From contig NZ_JAAIIG010000002.1 in assembly GCF_012932375.1 (NCBI RefSeq), positions 310,001 to 374,000 of the forward strand: a DNA stretch of 64,000 nt. The letters are read 5' to 3'. The DNA is from Bifidobacterium olomucense (GTDB taxonomy: Bacteria; Actinomycetota; Actinomycetes; Actinomycetales; Bifidobacteriaceae). The translations under genes and the position numbers were made by a program. Shown one piece after another: positions 26,103 through 34,746 of this stretch. The notes under the pieces are model-generated. The model was not told the DNA's origin and searched no databases. It saw only the letters and a list, made by a program, of their open reading frames with translations. Within the stretch, counting starts at the first letter, position 1; each line of letters starts with the position of its first letter.

Positions 26103-26146
26103 CGATTGAGGGAGCCACGGCATCTGAACCGCGGCTCCCTCAATCG
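26103..26146. terminator. Bidirectional terminator between the Nudix gene and nagA
   Basis: Perfect 14-bp arms CGATTGAGGGAGCC and GGCTCCCTCAATCG with a 16-base loop between two convergent genes. Confidence 0.8.
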
Positions 26147-26215
26147 TTCTGGTCATACCGGGCAATACGACCGGCACACGCCATCATGCAGCTACTCCAT
26201 GGAATGGAGCACGCA

Positions 26216-27526
26216 CTACCTCACCCGGCGACCGGCGCACCAAACGTGCTCGACCTTCCAGCTTGCCGCATCAAGCAGGTTGAAATCACCTGCGAATCCG
26301 GGAGCGATCAGGCCGAGCGGAGCTCCGGTCACAGCATTGGGCTTGTCGAATCCGAAGGCGCGCGCCGGGGTGAGGGTGGCGGCCTCGACGGCGGCGACCG
26401 GACTGAAGCCGAGTTCGTTGACCGCGCGCTGGACCGCGACCTCCAAGGTAAGCGTGGAACCGGCGATGGCGCCGTTGGACACGAGCCGGGCGTGGCCGTC
26501 GATGACGTTCACGTCGAGTTCGCCGAGCTTGTACGCGCCGTCGGGGCAGTCGGTGGCGGCCATGGCGTCGGTGACGAACGCGATGCGGTGGGGCGCCAGT
26601 CCGAAGCCGAGCTTGACCATCGGGTTCTGCACGTGGAAGCCGTCATTAATCAGCTCGATGGTGACGCGCGGGTCCTCGACGGCGGCCGGGATGGGACCGG
26701 GTTCGCGGTGGTGCAGGCCGTTCATCGCGTTGAACATGTGGGTCATGATGCCGGCGCCCGCGTTGAAGCCGGCCTGGGCGGTGGCGTAGTCGGCGTCGCA
26801 GTGGCCGACCGCGGGCACCACGCCGGCGGCCGCGAACTGGCGGATGGCACCGATGCCGTGCTCAAGCTCGGGGGCGATGGTGATCTGGCGGATGCAGCCG
26901 AGACGCCCCGCGGCGGGGTCGGCGCCCGAGGCGTCGAGCATGGCTCCCACGAGTTCGGGTACCGGGTCCTTGAGACAGTTCGGGTCGTGCGCGCCCTTGC
27001 GCTTCAGGGCGAGGAACGGGCCTTCGAGGTGGCAGCCGAGGATGTCGGGGCGGGTGGCCATCTTCTCGTGCACGGTGCGGATGTTGCGGCAGATCACATC
27101 CATCGGGTTGGTGATGAGCGAGAGCACCTGACGGGTGGTGCCGTGGACCGCATGGCCGGCGCGCGCCACGTCGATGCCGTCAGGGCCATCGTCGAACGAC
27201 TTCTCCCATGCGCCGTGCGAATGGATGTCCATATAGCCGGGCGTGAGGATACGGCCGGCCGCGTCGATGACCGCTCCGTCCGAGCCCGATGGAGCGGCCG
27301 GGTCTATGCCGACCGTGCGGCAGGCATGCTCGAACGCCTCCTCGCCGGTGCCGTCCGCGGCCGCGGCGCCCGTGGCCACAATCACGCCTTGCGCGTCCGA
27401 AACCACCCAGTAGCCGGATTGCTCGCCACGGGCGTCCACCTTGCGTGCCCCGCGGATCGCGACCGGCTTGGCCTCGCCCTCCAACGCCGCCGTCACTTGG
27501 GCGACGATTTCACTTCTGTCCGCCAT
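26216..27526 (-). CDS. nagA: N-acetylglucosamine-6-phosphate deacetylase
   Basis: 436 residues. NagA removes the acetyl group from GlcNAc-6-P to give GlcN-6-P for NagB. It has the amidohydrolase metal motifs in order: YMDIHSHGAW, GCHLEGPFLALK, AVGHCDADYATAQ, MFNAMNGLHHREPG and FVTDAMAATDCPDG with the catalytic Asp. The ATG at 27526 was chosen because of the AGGAAAC and upstream AAAGGAG ribosome signals; a longer reading adds an improbable glycine/cysteine-rich leader. nagB lies 144 bases upstream on the same strand, so the two are likely one operon. The high GC and codon use match the neighbours. Confidence 0.95.
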   Translation of the reverse strand: MADRSEIVAQVTAALEGEAKPVAIRGARKVDARGEQSGYWVVSDAQGVIVATGAAAADGTGEEAFEHACRTVGIDPAAPSGSDGAVIDAAGRILTPGYMDIHSHGAWEKSFDDGPDGIDVARAGHAVHGTTRQVLSLITNPMDVICRNIRTVHEKMATRPDILGCHLEGPFLALKRKGAHDPNCLKDPVPELVGAMLDASGADPAAGRLGCIRQITIAPELEHGIGAIRQFAAAGVVPAVGHCDADYATAQAGFNAGAGIMTHMFNAMNGLHHREPGPIPAAVEDPRVTIELINDGFHVQNPMVKLGFGLAPHRIAFVTDAMAATDCPDGAYKLGELDVNVIDGHARLVSNGAIAGSTLTLEVAVQRAVNELGFSPVAAVEAATLTPARAFGFDKPNAVTGAPLGLIAPGFAGDFNLLDAASWKVEHVWCAGRRVR

Positions 27527-27670
27527 GTTTCCTGATGCTCCTTTGCCTGCAAGCTTGGGTAAAGCCCCCCATGCGCGACAACAGCCGCCGCCCCGACCAC
27601 TGATTCCCATAAGAAAACAGGCATACCGCGGCAACGGCTGATTATCGCGCACGGTAAACGTATCGTCCGA

Positions 27671-28483
27671 TCAGATGCCCTGCCAGGCAGGCTTGTGCGC
27701 GAAGGCGTAACGATAGTAGTCCTTGTGACGCAGACGGCTGGCCGCCTCCTCGTCGATGATGATCGTGGCGTGCGGGTGCAGCTGCAGCGCGGAGGCCGGG
27801 CAGAACGCGGAGACGCCGCCCTCGACGGTCTCCTCGATGGCCTCGGCCTTGCCCGCGCCGAACGCGAGCAACACGAGGTGACGGGCCTTCAACACCGTGC
27901 CGATGCCCTGCGTGATGCAGTGGGTGGGCACCTGGTTGATGTCGTTGTCGAAGAAGCGCGCGTTGTCGATGCGGGTCTGCTCGGCGAGGGTCTTGACGCG
28001 CGTGGCGGATGCCAGCGAGGAGCCGGGCTCATTGAAGCCGATGTGGCCGTCGGTGCCGATGCCGAGGATCTGCACGTCGATGCCGCCTGCGGCTTCGATC
28101 GCCGCGTCATAGGCCGGGCCGGCGGCGGCGATCTTGTCGCCGTCCTCCAGCGGGGCACCGTTCAGCACGTCGCCGGGCACGTGGACCTTGGCCGGGTCAA
28201 GTCCCAAAGGTTCCACAACCGTGCGGTGGATGGTGGAGTGGTAGGACTCCGGGTGTGTCAGCGGCAGACCCAGATACTCGTCCAGCGCGAAGCCACGCAC
28301 CTGGGAGACGTCGATGTGCTCCTCATGCACGATCTTGGCAAGCGCCTGATAGGCCGCCAATGGGCTGGAACCCGTAGCGAGGCCCAGCACCGCGTTCGGC
28401 TTGGCCTTGATAAGGTCCGCCACGCAGCGGCCGTAGATTTCGCCCGCTTCGGACTGATTCTTCACAATGATGATTTCCGACAT
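27671..28483 (-). CDS. nagB: Glucosamine-6-phosphate deaminase
   Basis: 270 residues, the standard length. NagB converts GlcN-6-P to fructose-6-P and ammonia, which joins amino-sugar catabolism to the bifid shunt. Signature segments are LGLATGSSPLAAYQ near residue 34, FALDEYLGL with the catalytic Asp, GIGTDGHIGFNEPG, and ARHLVLLAFGAGKAEAI. An AAGGAAAA ribosome site precedes the start. It is the first gene of nagBA, divergent from the ROK regulator at 28733. An inverted repeat TTAATTGT/ACAATTAA (28547-28573) lies in the shared region, a candidate operator. Confidence 0.97.
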   Translation of the reverse strand: MSEIIIVKNQSEAGEIYGRCVADLIKAKPNAVLGLATGSSPLAAYQALAKIVHEEHIDVSQVRGFALDEYLGLPLTHPESYHSTIHRTVVEPLGLDPAKVHVPGDVLNGAPLEDGDKIAAAGPAYDAAIEAAGGIDVQILGIGTDGHIGFNEPGSSLASATRVKTLAEQTRIDNARFFDNDINQVPTHCITQGIGTVLKARHLVLLAFGAGKAEAIEETVEGGVSAFCPASALQLHPHATIIIDEEAASRLRHKDYYRYAFAHKPAWQGI

Positions 28484-28546
28484 CGGTTTTTCCTTCTTAT
28501 CTGCAACGCAATCTGTTGAACGTGGTACGGAGCCATCTTCGACCCG

Positions 28547-28573
28547 TTAATTGTTAATAATACTTACAATTAA
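28547..28573. promoter_or_regulatory. Candidate ROK operator between nagB and its regulator
   Basis: TTAATTGT (28547-28554) and ACAATTAA (28566-28573) are perfect inverted arms with an 11-base spacer, in an AT-rich stretch inside otherwise GC-rich DNA. It lies in the shared control region of nagB and the divergent ROK gene. Binding by the neighbouring ROK protein is an inference from position. Confidence 0.5.
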
Positions 28574-28732
28574 AAATTTCGCGAGTTTCCACGGTGTTTC
28601 GCTTCGTTTTTCATCGGTAAACTGTGTCATGTTAGTATCATTCACTTGTCTACGCATATCGCAGACAATCGCCACGCACATGCCCGCCACAGTCGGCTCG
28701 CCGCATACGTGGCGCAGCGACCGGGAGGAATC

Positions 28733-29857
28733 ATGCCGCAGTTTGCCCTCAACCCAACACCCGACGGGCATAACGGCAAGGCTTCTCCCGCAGATGCGCG
28801 CAGACGCAATAGGCAGCTGATCTTCTCTCTGCTCTTCCCCACCAACCAATACTCCCGCGCCGAACTGGGAAGGCGTACCGGGCTGAGCCGCGTAGCGGTC
28901 TCCGAAGTCGTCAGCCAAATGCTGGAAGAAGGGCTGCTGCGCGAAACCGGTCAGGCACCCAGCACAGGCAAAGGCAAGCGGGGCACCCTGCTGAGCGTCG
29001 ACACCGACCGGCTACGCATCATCAGCCTCGATCTGACGCAGGAGTTCCTGCTTCACGGCGCAGTAACCAATCTGCTGGGCCAACCGTTACGCCATACGGA
29101 AATCGCCTTAGAACCGAATGCCATCGTCTCCATAGCCGACATCATCGCTCTTATCGAAGAGACGCTGACCATGGCCGATGGACCGGTCATCGGCATCGGC
29201 ATCGCATCCCCCGGCGTGATCAGCAACGGCGTGGTGCTGTCCGCAACGATGCGCGGATGGACCAACGTCGATCTGCGTACACCCATCGAAACACATTTCG
29301 GCATCGACGTCACCGCCGGCAACGACGCCACCGCAGGCATGCTCACCGAACGATTCTTCGGCAAGGGCGGCTCCAACATGCTGTTCGTGCGCATTGGACG
29401 GGGTATCGGCTCGGCGGTATTGCTCAACGACGCCCCCATTATCGGCGAATTGCACGCCGCCGGAGAAATCGGACACATTTCCATCGACCTTCACGGACCG
29501 CAATGCCCCTGCGGCAAGCGAGGATGTCTGGAGACCCTGATCTCTGGAGCGGTATTGCGCAAACAGATGGAATCCGCCGCACGCGACGAACAGCAGCGCA
29601 TGCTCACTCAAGCCGGATACCGTCTCGCCCAAGCCCTCGCCATGCCGGTAGGGTTGCTGGACCTGGCGGATGTCTGCGTATATGGCCAGCCGGACATCGT
29701 CAATCCGATATTCATCGATGCAGCGCAACAGTATATGGATGACGCCACGGCCTCGGCCTTCCATAAGCACACGACGATACGCCGGTGCGAATGTGGTCCG
29801 GACATCACGATTCAAGGTCAGGCGATCGCTGTCGTGCTCCATCACCTTGCCAAGTAG
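28733..29857 (+). CDS. ROK-family transcriptional regulator (NagR/NagC-like)
   Basis: 374 residues. The N-terminal winged helix-turn-helix (about residues 20-75) contains RRTGLSRVAVSEVVSQMLEEG. The ROK sugar-kinase-like domain follows, with GIGIASPGVISNG and IGRGIGSAVLLND; the zinc site is in CPCGKRGCLETL. The ROK domain probably senses GlcNAc-6-P or a related sugar rather than acting as a kinase. It is divergent from nagBA, so it is the likely regulator of them; in bifidobacteria such NagR proteins control N-acetyl sugar genes. The ATG at 28733 has a GGGAGGA ribosome site; an earlier in-frame start at 28646 gives an unlikely leader. Confidence 0.9.
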   Translation: MPQFALNPTPDGHNGKASPADARRRNRQLIFSLLFPTNQYSRAELGRRTGLSRVAVSEVVSQMLEEGLLRETGQAPSTGKGKRGTLLSVDTDRLRIISLDLTQEFLLHGAVTNLLGQPLRHTEIALEPNAIVSIADIIALIEETLTMADGPVIGIGIASPGVISNGVVLSATMRGWTNVDLRTPIETHFGIDVTAGNDATAGMLTERFFGKGGSNMLFVRIGRGIGSAVLLNDAPIIGELHAAGEIGHISIDLHGPQCPCGKRGCLETLISGAVLRKQMESAARDEQQRMLTQAGYRLAQALAMPVGLLDLADVCVYGQPDIVNPIFIDAAQQYMDDATASAFHKHTTIRRCECGPDITIQGQAIAVVLHHLAK

Positions 29858-29923
29858 TGCGTCACCTCATCACACTCCTGCCCACTCCGCGACACGCCGA
29901 TACTAAGTTGATTGCGTGAATCA

Positions 29924-29938
29924 ATTAACGTAGTTAAT
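29924..29938. promoter_or_regulatory. Candidate operator of the second ROK gene
   Basis: ATTAAC (29924-29929), GTA, GTTAAT (29933-29938) forms an inverted repeat in an AT-rich gap about 70 bases upstream of the ROK gene at 30007. It shares the GTTAAT element with the site near nagB. Confidence 0.45.
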
Positions 29939-30006
29939 ATCTTAATCAAGTTCAGATTCGAAGGCGAGCGGACGTTAATCGCAACGACGCAAGGCAAGGA
30001 GGACAC

Positions 30007-31221
30007 ATGGCAGACGAAGCCAATCATGCTACATCCCAAGCCAGCGTCTCCGAATCCAACCGCTCACGTATCGTCAAGCACCTCTATCACTACGGCATCA
30101 GCTCGCGAGCGCAAATCGCCAAAGCCTTGGAACTCACCCCGGCCGCCATCACCAAAATCACCGCACGACTCATCGAAGCCGGCATGATCGAGGAGGCAGG
30201 GGATCTCGAAGGCTCGAAGAACCGTCGCTCAATCGGTTTGAAGCTTGATACCGCACGATTCCATATCATCGGCATCAAGTTCGCCCGTTCGTTGGTGCAG
30301 ATCGGCGTATTCGATCTGTGCGGCAACGCCCTGAGCTTCGAAAACCTGCCGACTGTCTACGACAACACCATCAACGACACCATCGCCATCATCCACCAGC
30401 GAGTCAATGGTCTGCTCACCGACGATCCCGCCATCGTGGCCATCGGCATGGCGGTTCCCGGCCCGTATCTCCGTCACGTCGGGCGCACCGCCGTGGTTTC
30501 CAGCATGCAAGGCTGGCGCAAGATCAACTTCATCGATGAATTCGCCCACGCTTTCCGTGTCCCGGTGTTCATCGAACAAGACGCACGCGCCGGGGCACTC
30601 GCCCACTTCCTGTTCGATCCCGACGTGCACGAAGACGGCAATCTCGCCTATTATCTGGTCGGCGAAGGCGTCGGCCTCGGCGTCATAGACAATGGCTTCC
30701 TTATCAACGGCGCACTCGGTGCCGCCACCGAGATAGGGCATATCTCCATCGACGTCAACGGCAGACCCTGCGACTGCGGCAACTACGGATGCCTGGAGCG
30801 CTACTGCTCCACCCCTTCCATCCACACCATGCTGATCGGCGACGGCAAGATCGTTCCCGACGCCGCCGAAATGACGCACACCGACGCCACCCGGGCACTG
30901 TTCGCCAAGGCGAACGAAGGCGACGCCTGCGCTTGCGCGATGGTGCGCACCATCGCCCGATATGTAGGCTACGGCTGCGTAACGATATTCAACGGCTTCA
31001 ATCCCAAGCACATCATCATCGGCGACATCGTGTCCGAAGCCGGACCGATGCTGCTTGAAGAGGTGCGCGCCACGGTGGCCGAGCGAGCCATCCCCGAAAT
31101 CAACGAATCCACGTCCATCACCCTGTCCGCGCTATCCGCCGATGCGGCGGTTTCCGGTGCGGCCGCCGTTGCGGTCACCCAATTCCTGGAACACCCTTCC
31201 GTGTTCTTCGACTTGTCCTGA
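30007..31221 (+). CDS. ROK-family transcriptional regulator (second copy)
   Basis: 404 residues. The N-terminal helix-turn-helix has AQIAKALELTPAAITKITARLIEAG (in parts, about residues 35-62), followed by the ROK domain with GMAVPGPYL, GEGVGLGVIDNG, a zinc site in RPCDCGNYGCLERYC, and a C-terminal GFNPKHIIIGDIV stretch. It resembles the neighbouring NagR-like protein in layout but is not a close copy. An AAGGAGG ribosome site precedes the start. The gene leads into frk 70 bases downstream, so it may control fructokinase and the following genes. Its sugar ligand is not known. Confidence 0.9.
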   Translation: MADEANHATSQASVSESNRSRIVKHLYHYGISSRAQIAKALELTPAAITKITARLIEAGMIEEAGDLEGSKNRRSIGLKLDTARFHIIGIKFARSLVQIGVFDLCGNALSFENLPTVYDNTINDTIAIIHQRVNGLLTDDPAIVAIGMAVPGPYLRHVGRTAVVSSMQGWRKINFIDEFAHAFRVPVFIEQDARAGALAHFLFDPDVHEDGNLAYYLVGEGVGLGVIDNGFLINGALGAATEIGHISIDVNGRPCDCGNYGCLERYCSTPSIHTMLIGDGKIVPDAAEMTHTDATRALFAKANEGDACACAMVRTIARYVGYGCVTIFNGFNPKHIIIGDIVSEAGPMLLEEVRATVAERAIPEINESTSITLSALSADAAVSGAAAVAVTQFLEHPSVFFDLS

Positions 31222-31291
31222 ACGCGACACCCCACTGAAAGATTTCCATTCGAAAAACACCAAACAAGGAATCAAAGGAAAGGAACCAACC

Positions 31292-32188
31292 ATGACCACC
31301 CCGATCGTCCTGAGCCTTGGCGAACTGCTGTGGGATATGCTGCCGAGCGGAAAGCGCGCCGGCGGCGCCCCCGTCAACTTCGCCTACCATGCAATGAAGA
31401 ACGGCACCGAAGGCTGGGCAATCAGCGCGGTCGGCGAAGACGAGCTCGGTGACGAGCTGATCGCCAAGGCCAACGAAGCCGGCATCAACACCGTCATCCA
31501 GCGCAACGCATGGCCGACCTCCACCGTTGAGGTGGCGCTGAAGAACGGCATTCCGGAGTACACCATCGTCAAGAACGTGGCTTGGGATCACATCCTGTAC
31601 ACCCGCCAGCTCATCGACGTGGTCTCCAAGGCCGACGCCATCTGCTACGGCACCTTGGCTTTGCGCTCCCCCGAAACCCATGCCACCATCACCGAGCTGC
31701 TCAAGCACGCCAAGCCCGGCGCCATGAAGTTCTTCGACATCAACCTGCGTGGAGACCACTACTCCAAGGAGCTCATCGAAGAGCTGCTCGGTTACGCCAC
31801 CGTCTTCAAGATCAATGACGAAGAGCTGCTTCTGCTGCGCGACATGTTCGACATTCGCGGCACCTCCGGCGAAGACGCCTCCCGTTGGTTCATCGAGGAG
31901 TTCAACCTGGACTACGTGATCCTGACCGCCGGTTCCGCCTACTCCACCATCATCTCCCGCAAGGGTGAGTCCTCCACTGTGGACACTCCTCACGTCACCG
32001 TGAACGACACCGTCGGCGCTGGCGATTCCTTCTCCGGCACGTTCACCGCACGCATCCTGCTGGGCGATTCGCTGTCTGAAGCACATCGCAAGGCCGTCAA
32101 CACCGCCGCTTTCGTGTGCACCCAGGCCGGCGCATGGCCCGAGTACCCGGCCGCGATGCCTGATTATCTGGCCGAAGCCGGCAAGTAA
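31292..32188 (+). CDS. frk: Fructokinase, PfkB family
   Basis: 298 residues. It begins VLSLGELLWDMLPSG, followed by the substrate-binding GGAPVNFAYHAMKNG and the PfkB signature with the catalytic Asp in VTVNDTVGAGDSFSGTF near residue 240. Bifidobacterium longum has a known PfkB fructokinase, Frk, required for growth on fructose, and this gene fits it by family and place. Beside a mannose isomerase gene in the same island, it could also pass mannose carbon into fructose-6-P. The ATG at 31292 follows AAGGAA. A hairpin follows at 32224, and VOC and permease genes come next on the same strand. Confidence 0.88.
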   Translation: MTTPIVLSLGELLWDMLPSGKRAGGAPVNFAYHAMKNGTEGWAISAVGEDELGDELIAKANEAGINTVIQRNAWPTSTVEVALKNGIPEYTIVKNVAWDHILYTRQLIDVVSKADAICYGTLALRSPETHATITELLKHAKPGAMKFFDINLRGDHYSKELIEELLGYATVFKINDEELLLLRDMFDIRGTSGEDASRWFIEEFNLDYVILTAGSAYSTIISRKGESSTVDTPHVTVNDTVGAGDSFSGTFTARILLGDSLSEAHRKAVNTAAFVCTQAGAWPEYPAAMPDYLAEAGK

Positions 32189-32223
32189 TCCGCCACACCC
32201 GCAATTCAACACTGACGGCATTC

Positions 32224-32257
32224 ATGCGGGTACAGACGATGTTGGCTGTACCCGCAT
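32224..32257 (+). terminator. Hairpin after frk
   Basis: ATGCGGGTACA (32224-32234) pairs with TGTACCCGCAT (32247-32257). The downstream tail is C-rich, not T-rich. Confidence 0.6.
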
Positions 32258-32469
32258 AGCCCCTCCCCTTTCCGCCTCCCCCGCACGGCACACAGCAATG
32301 ATGCGCACGCCACTTGGAGGCGACGACTGCGATTCGTCGCATACGAACCTTACGAATTCCATGCAACAGACGCGTGGCATTCGTCGGCTTTCCGCGGACG
32401 TTGCAGTCACCTTGTTATTGCATCAGCACACACCGCCGCCGTATTCGCGGCATATACAAAGGAGTTATC

Positions 32470-32859
32470 ATGTCCATTCGCGATACCGTCACCGGAGTTC
32501 AGCATGTCGGCATCCCCACCACCGATCTTGAGGGCACCATCGCCTACTACGAGAAGCTCGGCTTCGAATGCCTCGGCATCTACCCCAACGGAGAAGATCG
32601 TTGCACCTTCCTGCGTCTGAACAATCTGACGCTTGAAGTGTGGACCATGAACCCCACTCCGATGGAAAATGGCGCAATCAACCACTTCGCGCTCGACTCC
32701 ACCGACATCGAAGCCTCGTTCGCCGAAGCGCAGAAGCTCGGCCTGAACTTCGTGGAAGGCTCTATCCAGCACATCGATACCTTCTGGGAGCACGGCATCC
32801 GTTACTTCAACGTGCTCGGCCCCAACCACGAGGTCATCGAGTTCTGCCAGATCATGTAG
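32470..32859 (+). CDS. VOC (glyoxalase/dioxygenase-fold) protein
   Basis: 129 residues. A vicinal oxygen chelate fold: GVQHVGIPTTDLEGTIAYYE at the N-terminus supplies a possible metal histidine, NHFALDSTDIEASF starts the second repeat, and HEVIEFCQIM closes with the usual Glu. Proteins of this kind include glyoxalase I, fosfomycin-resistance enzymes and sugar-related epimerases. The sequence does not fix the reaction. AAAGGAG is seven bases upstream of ATG. It lies between fructokinase and a FucP-type permease on one strand, which suggests a role in sugar handling. Confidence 0.8.
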   Translation: MSIRDTVTGVQHVGIPTTDLEGTIAYYEKLGFECLGIYPNGEDRCTFLRLNNLTLEVWTMNPTPMENGAINHFALDSTDIEASFAEAQKLGLNFVEGSIQHIDTFWEHGIRYFNVLGPNHEVIEFCQIM

Positions 32860-32865
32860 GTCGAC

Positions 32866-32916
32866 GTGCCATAGCGCCGGCAGAGATGCGCCACGCACAC
32901 GCCGGCGCTATGGCAC
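32866..32916 (+). terminator. Strong hairpin after the VOC gene
   Basis: Perfect 16-bp arms GTGCCATAGCGCCGGC and GCCGGCGCTATGGCAC with a 19-base loop, just past the stop. There is no T-run, so it may be a stabilising or attenuating hairpin. Confidence 0.6.
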
Positions 32917-32988
32917 CCCTCATGGGTCAACAGTTTTCAGTCATATTCAACCGTTCAAGTCCATATGGAGAAAAAGGGATACACAATC

Positions 32989-34371
32989 ATGGACAAGACC
33001 ACATCCAAGAAAGAGGCGTGGGTAGAAAGCTCCGACGGCTACCTTGACCGTACGCCCGTTCTGCAGTTCGCGATGACTTCGATCCTGTTCGCGTTCTGGG
33101 CGATCGCCCAAAGCCTCAACGACGTACTGATCACCCAGTTCAAGCCGGTGTTTGAGCTGACTGATATGCAGACCGCTCTGGTGCAGTCCGCATTCTATGC
33201 CGGCTACTTCATCATCGCCATCCCCGCTTCGCTGTTCATCAAGAAGACGAGCTACAAGGCGGGCATCATGACCGGCCTCGCGTTCTTCGCGCTCGGCTGC
33301 TTCATCTTCTTCCCGGCCTCGCGTCTGATCACATACGAGGTCTTCCTGTTCGCCATCTTCGTTGAGGCCATCGGCCTGAGCTTCTTGGAGACCTCGGCCG
33401 ACACCTATGCCACCCTGCTTGGCCCGAAGCGCCTGAGCACGCTGCGACTGAATGTGGCGCAGACCATGAACGCACTCGGTCTGATCACCGGCGTGCTGCT
33501 CGGCAAGTTCTTCGTGTTCCAGGATTCCAACCTGCACACCCAGATGGAGGAGCTGCGCAAGACCAATCCGCAGGCCGCTCTTGACCTCGCCTCCGAGCAG
33601 CTCGGCCGTACGCTGCAGCCGTACATCGTGGTCATGATCGTCATGCTCATCTTCATCGCGCTGTTTGCGGTCGTCAAGTTCCCGAAGTGCCGCCCGCAGA
33701 CCAAGGAAGGCGATGTGGCCAAGGCCAAGCTCGGCGAGACCATGACCTATCTGGCGCACAACGGCCGCTTCTGGCAGGGCATTGCGGTCCAGTTCATCTA
33801 TATCGGCGCGCAGACCGGCATCTGGTCGTTCACCATGCGTCTGGTGCTCAACGTCGCCGACCAGACCGGCATCAAGGTCACCGACCGCGACTCGGCCAAC
33901 TACATGATCATGAGCTACATCGTCTTCTTCGTGGGACGTATCTCTGCCAGCTACCTGCTTTCGAAGTTCCGCGAGACTCGTGTTCTGGCGGTGTACATGG
34001 TCGTCGGCTGCGTGGTGCTCATCGGCACGGCATTCGTACCGGGCATGGCCTCTGTCTGGCTGGCCGTACTGGTCTCCCTGTTCCTCGGCCCGGGCTGGCC
34101 GACGATCTACTCTCGTACCTTGAAGACCGTCGAGGATCGTCGCCACACCGAGACCGCCGGTGCCATCATCGTGATGGCTCTGGTAGGCGGCGCCATCCTG
34201 CCGATGGCTCAGGGCGCTCTCTCCGACGCCACCTCGATGCAGTTCTCCTTCATTCTGCCGGCCATCGAGCTGCTGATTGTGGGTCTCTACTTCATCAGCG
34301 AATTCAAGCGCGATAAGTACACTCCGGCTCAGCTCAAGGAAATGACCGAGAAGGGCGAAATCGCCAACTGA
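32989..34371 (+). CDS. Sugar/proton symporter of the FucP-type major facilitator family
   Basis: 460 residues. About twelve hydrophobic segments, a first one with FAMTSILFAFWAIAQSLND, the half-way linker around residues 200-235 and a terminal VGLYFISEF. The order and the motif NDVLITQFKPVFELTDMQTA resemble the fucose permease FHS subfamily, which brings in fucose, glucose, galactose or mannose with protons. It lies in a run with frk and the VOC gene, so it probably imports a hexose used by fructokinase, such as fructose or mannose. The ATG at 32989 follows AAAGGGAT; a start at 32965 would add eight residues. Confidence 0.88.
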   Translation: MDKTTSKKEAWVESSDGYLDRTPVLQFAMTSILFAFWAIAQSLNDVLITQFKPVFELTDMQTALVQSAFYAGYFIIAIPASLFIKKTSYKAGIMTGLAFFALGCFIFFPASRLITYEVFLFAIFVEAIGLSFLETSADTYATLLGPKRLSTLRLNVAQTMNALGLITGVLLGKFFVFQDSNLHTQMEELRKTNPQAALDLASEQLGRTLQPYIVVMIVMLIFIALFAVVKFPKCRPQTKEGDVAKAKLGETMTYLAHNGRFWQGIAVQFIYIGAQTGIWSFTMRLVLNVADQTGIKVTDRDSANYMIMSYIVFFVGRISASYLLSKFRETRVLAVYMVVGCVVLIGTAFVPGMASVWLAVLVSLFLGPGWPTIYSRTLKTVEDRRHTETAGAIIVMALVGGAILPMAQGALSDATSMQFSFILPAIELLIVGLYFISEFKRDKYTPAQLKEMTEKGEIAN

Positions 34372-34470
34372 TTCACCGGTTGCGACGTCAGTCCATGGCT
34401 GCGGCCGCATGACAGCCGAACAAGCGACCAGCCAACGCTGACGGCGCACAAGCCAATCAGCATAACAGCG

Positions 34471-34524
34471 ATAGGGCATGGGCCTTCCGCTATACGCATT
34501 GCGTGCGGAGAGCCCATGCCCTAT
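34471..34524 (+). terminator. Hairpin after the FucP-type permease
   Basis: ATAGGGCATGGGC (34471-34483) pairs with GCCCATGCCCTAT (34512-34524) with further pairing in the loop. It lies 100 bases past the stop and has no clear T-run. Confidence 0.65.
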
Positions 34525-34655
34525 TGCTATGCCCTATTGTTTGCGCCCACTCCCCACCGTTCATCGTCCGCTGATTGCCGCCGAGCTATTTACCGTCGCC
34601 ACGCGTGGCTCCGGCCCTGGACCAGCCTAAGCATGCACCTGTGGCGTGTCGATCA

Positions 34656-34671
34656 ACTAAACCGGTTTAGA
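34656..34671. promoter_or_regulatory. LacI-type operator upstream of GH125
   Basis: ACTAAACCGGTTTAGA: arms ACTAAA and TTTAG(T/A) around CCGG, 75 bases upstream of the GH125 start. It is one of five copies of ACTAAA-N4-TTTAGT in the island and fits the neighbouring LacI regulator. Confidence 0.7.
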
Positions 34672-34746
34672 ATGGTGCCGTCCCTGAGATGTATCCCTTG
34701 ATCTCACATTCATACCAACCAAAGAAAAACAAAGAAGTTGACTGTT

